NCBI RefSeq assembly: GCF_009469765.1
Contig: NZ_SSSQ01000008.1
Span: 1-64,000 of the forward strand
Reading direction: 5' to 3'
DNA: 64,000 nucleotides
DNA from: Dechloromonas hortensis
GTDB taxonomy: Bacteria; Pseudomonadota; Gammaproteobacteria; Burkholderiales; Rhodocyclaceae
Numbering within the stretch: position 1 is the stretch's first letter; every line of letters begins with the position of its first letter. Of this stretch, positions 62,618 through 64,000 are shown piece after piece. The position numbers and the translations under genes are program-made. Under the pieces are notes generated by a model. That model was given only the letters and a program-made list of their open reading frames with translations, searched no databases and was not told the origin of the DNA.

Positions 62618-63073
62618 ATGAATCCGAATTTCACCATCCCGAAGTTTCGCCTGCCGACCTTCATCGCCAGCCTCGGGCAAAAGCTGCCGCAATGGCCGCA
62701 TGCGCTGGCTCTTGTTGCCGGGCTGAATGCGGCGCTGAAAATGAAATTGCTGCCTGAAGACGAGTTAACCGCGCTGGAAGACAAGCTGTTCCGCGTCCGC
62801 GTGCTCGATACCGGTGGTGAAGCCAGCTACACCTACCGCGGCGGCCTGTTCCGCCCGGTCTTCCGGCCCGAACGCGAACCCGACCTGGCCTTCGCCGCCA
62901 ACCTGTCGGCCTACCTGCAGCTGCTGGCTCGCCAGGAAGACCCGGACACGCTGTTCTTCAACCGCGAGCTGGAAATCACCGGCGACACCGAACTCGGCCT
63001 GATCGTCAAGAACATGCTCGATGCGGTGGAATGGCCGAAACTATCGGACCGCCTGCCGCTACTGCGCCACTGA
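62618..63073 (+). CDS. ubiT: Ubiquinone biosynthesis accessory factor UbiT (SCP2 domain)
   Basis: A 151-residue SCP2-like lipid-binding protein. LEDKLFRVRVLDTGGEASYTYRGGLFRPVF and DPDTLFFNRELEITGDTELGLIVKNMLDAVEW (blocks) match UbiT, which binds prenyl lipids in the anaerobic ubiquinone pathway. It follows ubiV by two bases. It overlaps the convergent phosphatase gene by 15 bases. Confidence 0.9.
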   Translation: MNPNFTIPKFRLPTFIASLGQKLPQWPHALALVAGLNAALKMKLLPEDELTALEDKLFRVRVLDTGGEASYTYRGGLFRPVFRPEREPDLAFAANLSAYLQLLARQEDPDTLFFNRELEITGDTELGLIVKNMLDAVEWPKLSDRLPLLRH

Positions 63074-64000
63074 AGACTGGCAGTGGTCGATGACGAGTAC
63101 CGACATGTCGTCATGCGGCAAATTCCCTTTCAGGTGGCTGGCCAGGGCCTGATGGACCGCTGTAATCGGTGCTAGCCCGCCACGCTGCCTGAGGGCAGCG
63201 GTCAGGCGCGGCTCGCCAAACTGCTCGCCTGCCTGATCACTGGCTTCCAGCACACCGTCGGAGAGCAGCACCAGTGCATTTCCCTCCCGCCAGGAAAAGT
63301 CCTCGAAGCCGGCCTCGTCGCCCCGTGCCCGCGTAATGCCCAGCGGCAGGTTGCGCGAGACAAAGCGCTGCAGCACGTCGCCTGCCGCATCGATCCGCAG
63401 CACGTCGGGCACGCCACCGACCCAGATCTGGCCGCGCTGCGCCGCGTCATCGACGCAGACGAAGGCTGCAGCGACAAAACGTCCCAAGGGCAGCGAGTTA
63501 CTGAGCAAAAAGTTGATCGACTCGACAATGCTGGCCAGGGGCTGCGCCAGTTCAACCAGCCGGTAGAACTCTTGGACCATGGGCAGGATGCTGACCGCGG
63601 CGGCCAGACCATGACCGGTCGCGTCGGCCAGGATGGCATAGCGCAAACCGGATGGCGCCCGCGCCGCCAGTACCATGTCGCCGGAAAAATGGTCGGCCGG
63701 CGTTACCGAATATTCAACCGCCGCCTGTTTCAGCAGATCGCTGCGAATCTGGTGTTCGAGGATGCGCCGGGCCAGTTCGGCCTCGCGCTGATGCTCGTCG
63801 TAATGCGCCTTCAACAGACTGGCCTGCTCCGCCACCTTGCTCTGGGCCAGCTGCTTTTCGGTGATGTCGCGCAGGGTTTCGACAACCGCAATCAAGGCAC
63901 CGGTTTCGTTGTAGACCGGCCCGGCATCGACGGCCAAATAGAGGCGTTGCTGGCGGCGCGGCATCCAGCACCAGTTTTCGGCATGAACACCGAAGACCGG
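63059..64000 (-). CDS. PAS/PP2C (SpoIIE-like) serine phosphatase, 5' truncated by window
   Basis: At least 313 residues; the frame runs off the right edge, so the true start is outside. A PAS-like end (LYLAVDAGPVYNETGALIAVVETLRDITEKQ) and a coiled linker precede a PP2C/SpoIIE domain. GDMVLAARAPSGLRYAILADATGHGLAAAV has the metal-binding Asp residues, and LLSDGVLEASDQAGEQFG with PHDDMSVLVI the later acids. It probably dephosphorylates an anti-sigma-antagonist; the partner is unseen. Gene is convergent to ubiT. Confidence 0.85.
   Translation of the reverse strand, partial: PVFGVHAENWCWMPRRQQRLYLAVDAGPVYNETGALIAVVETLRDITEKQLAQSKVAEQASLLKAHYDEHQREAELARRILEHQIRSDLLKQAAVEYSVTPADHFSGDMVLAARAPSGLRYAILADATGHGLAAAVSILPMVQEFYRLVELAQPLASIVESINFLLSNSLPLGRFVAAAFVCVDDAAQRGQIWVGGVPDVLRIDAAGDVLQRFVSRNLPLGITRARGDEAGFEDFSWREGNALVLLSDGVLEASDQAGEQFGEPRLTAALRQRGGLAPITAVHQALASHLKGNLPHDDMSVLVIDHCQSSVAQ

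Overview
The window is a compact, GC-rich chromosomal segment from a betaproteobacterium, most likely of the order Rhodocyclales (Dechloromonas/Azonexus-like). This is inferred from gene content and order: BPSS1780-family membrane proteins, DUF2782, metX-metW, the mreBCD-mrdA-rodA-rlpA run, ubiUVT and a B12 assembly cluster. No tRNA, rRNA, CRISPR array, insertion sequence or prophage was recognised. Both ends cut through genes: an enoyl-CoA hydratase at the left and a PAS/SpoIIE-type phosphatase at the right.

Region by region. (1) 1-6982: enoyl-CoA hydratase tail and a lone GT-B glycosyltransferase, then a tight leftward housekeeping run (LOG protein, DUF2782, thrB, two BPSS1780 paralogues, nadD, rsfS, rlmH, maf). 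(2) 6986-9706: polA. (3) 9703-22638: a leftward LPS core and outer-polysaccharide operon (rfaQ, several GT4 and GT9 glycosyltransferases, msbA, a polysaccharide deacetylase, an O-antigen ligase). Its distal part, about 10.7-14.3 kb, is visibly AT-richer. (4) 22664-36657: late cobalamin synthesis and salvage in both directions (cobC, cobS, cobT, cobU, cobQ, bluB, cbiB/cobD, threonine-phosphate decarboxylase, two BtuF-like proteins), with two cobalamin riboswitches. Embedded in it are a CopD-like protein, YnfA, a DUF938 protein, an unknown gene, a Pvc16/DUF4255-like protein, and a minimal histidine kinase with a receiver-TPR protein.

(5) 36715-43425: a small secreted protein, an SCO protein, a periplasmic ABC-type binding protein overlapping a membrane GGDEF/degenerate-EAL protein, and convergently a TonB-dependent receptor overlapping a PilZ-STAS fusion. 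This looks like a ligand-uptake and c-di-GMP signalling module and is the best candidate for an undescribed system. (6) 43512-46686: a promoter, SAM-II riboswitch and intrinsic terminator ahead of metX-metW-ampG. (7) 46670-53930: yqjD/E/K-type membrane genes, xth, pyrE, and gatCAB with a lipoprotein gene inserted. (8) 54035-60586: the rod-shape and elongasome operon mreB-mreC-mreD-mrdA-rodA-rlpA. (9) 60626-63073: ubiUVT, for oxygen-independent ubiquinone synthesis, behind an FNR-type box placed at about -41.5.

Gene density is very high, with many 1-8 bp overlaps, so most genes sit in operons. All coordinates, motif positions and start choices were read by eye. Family assignments rest on recognised motifs rather than on database searches.
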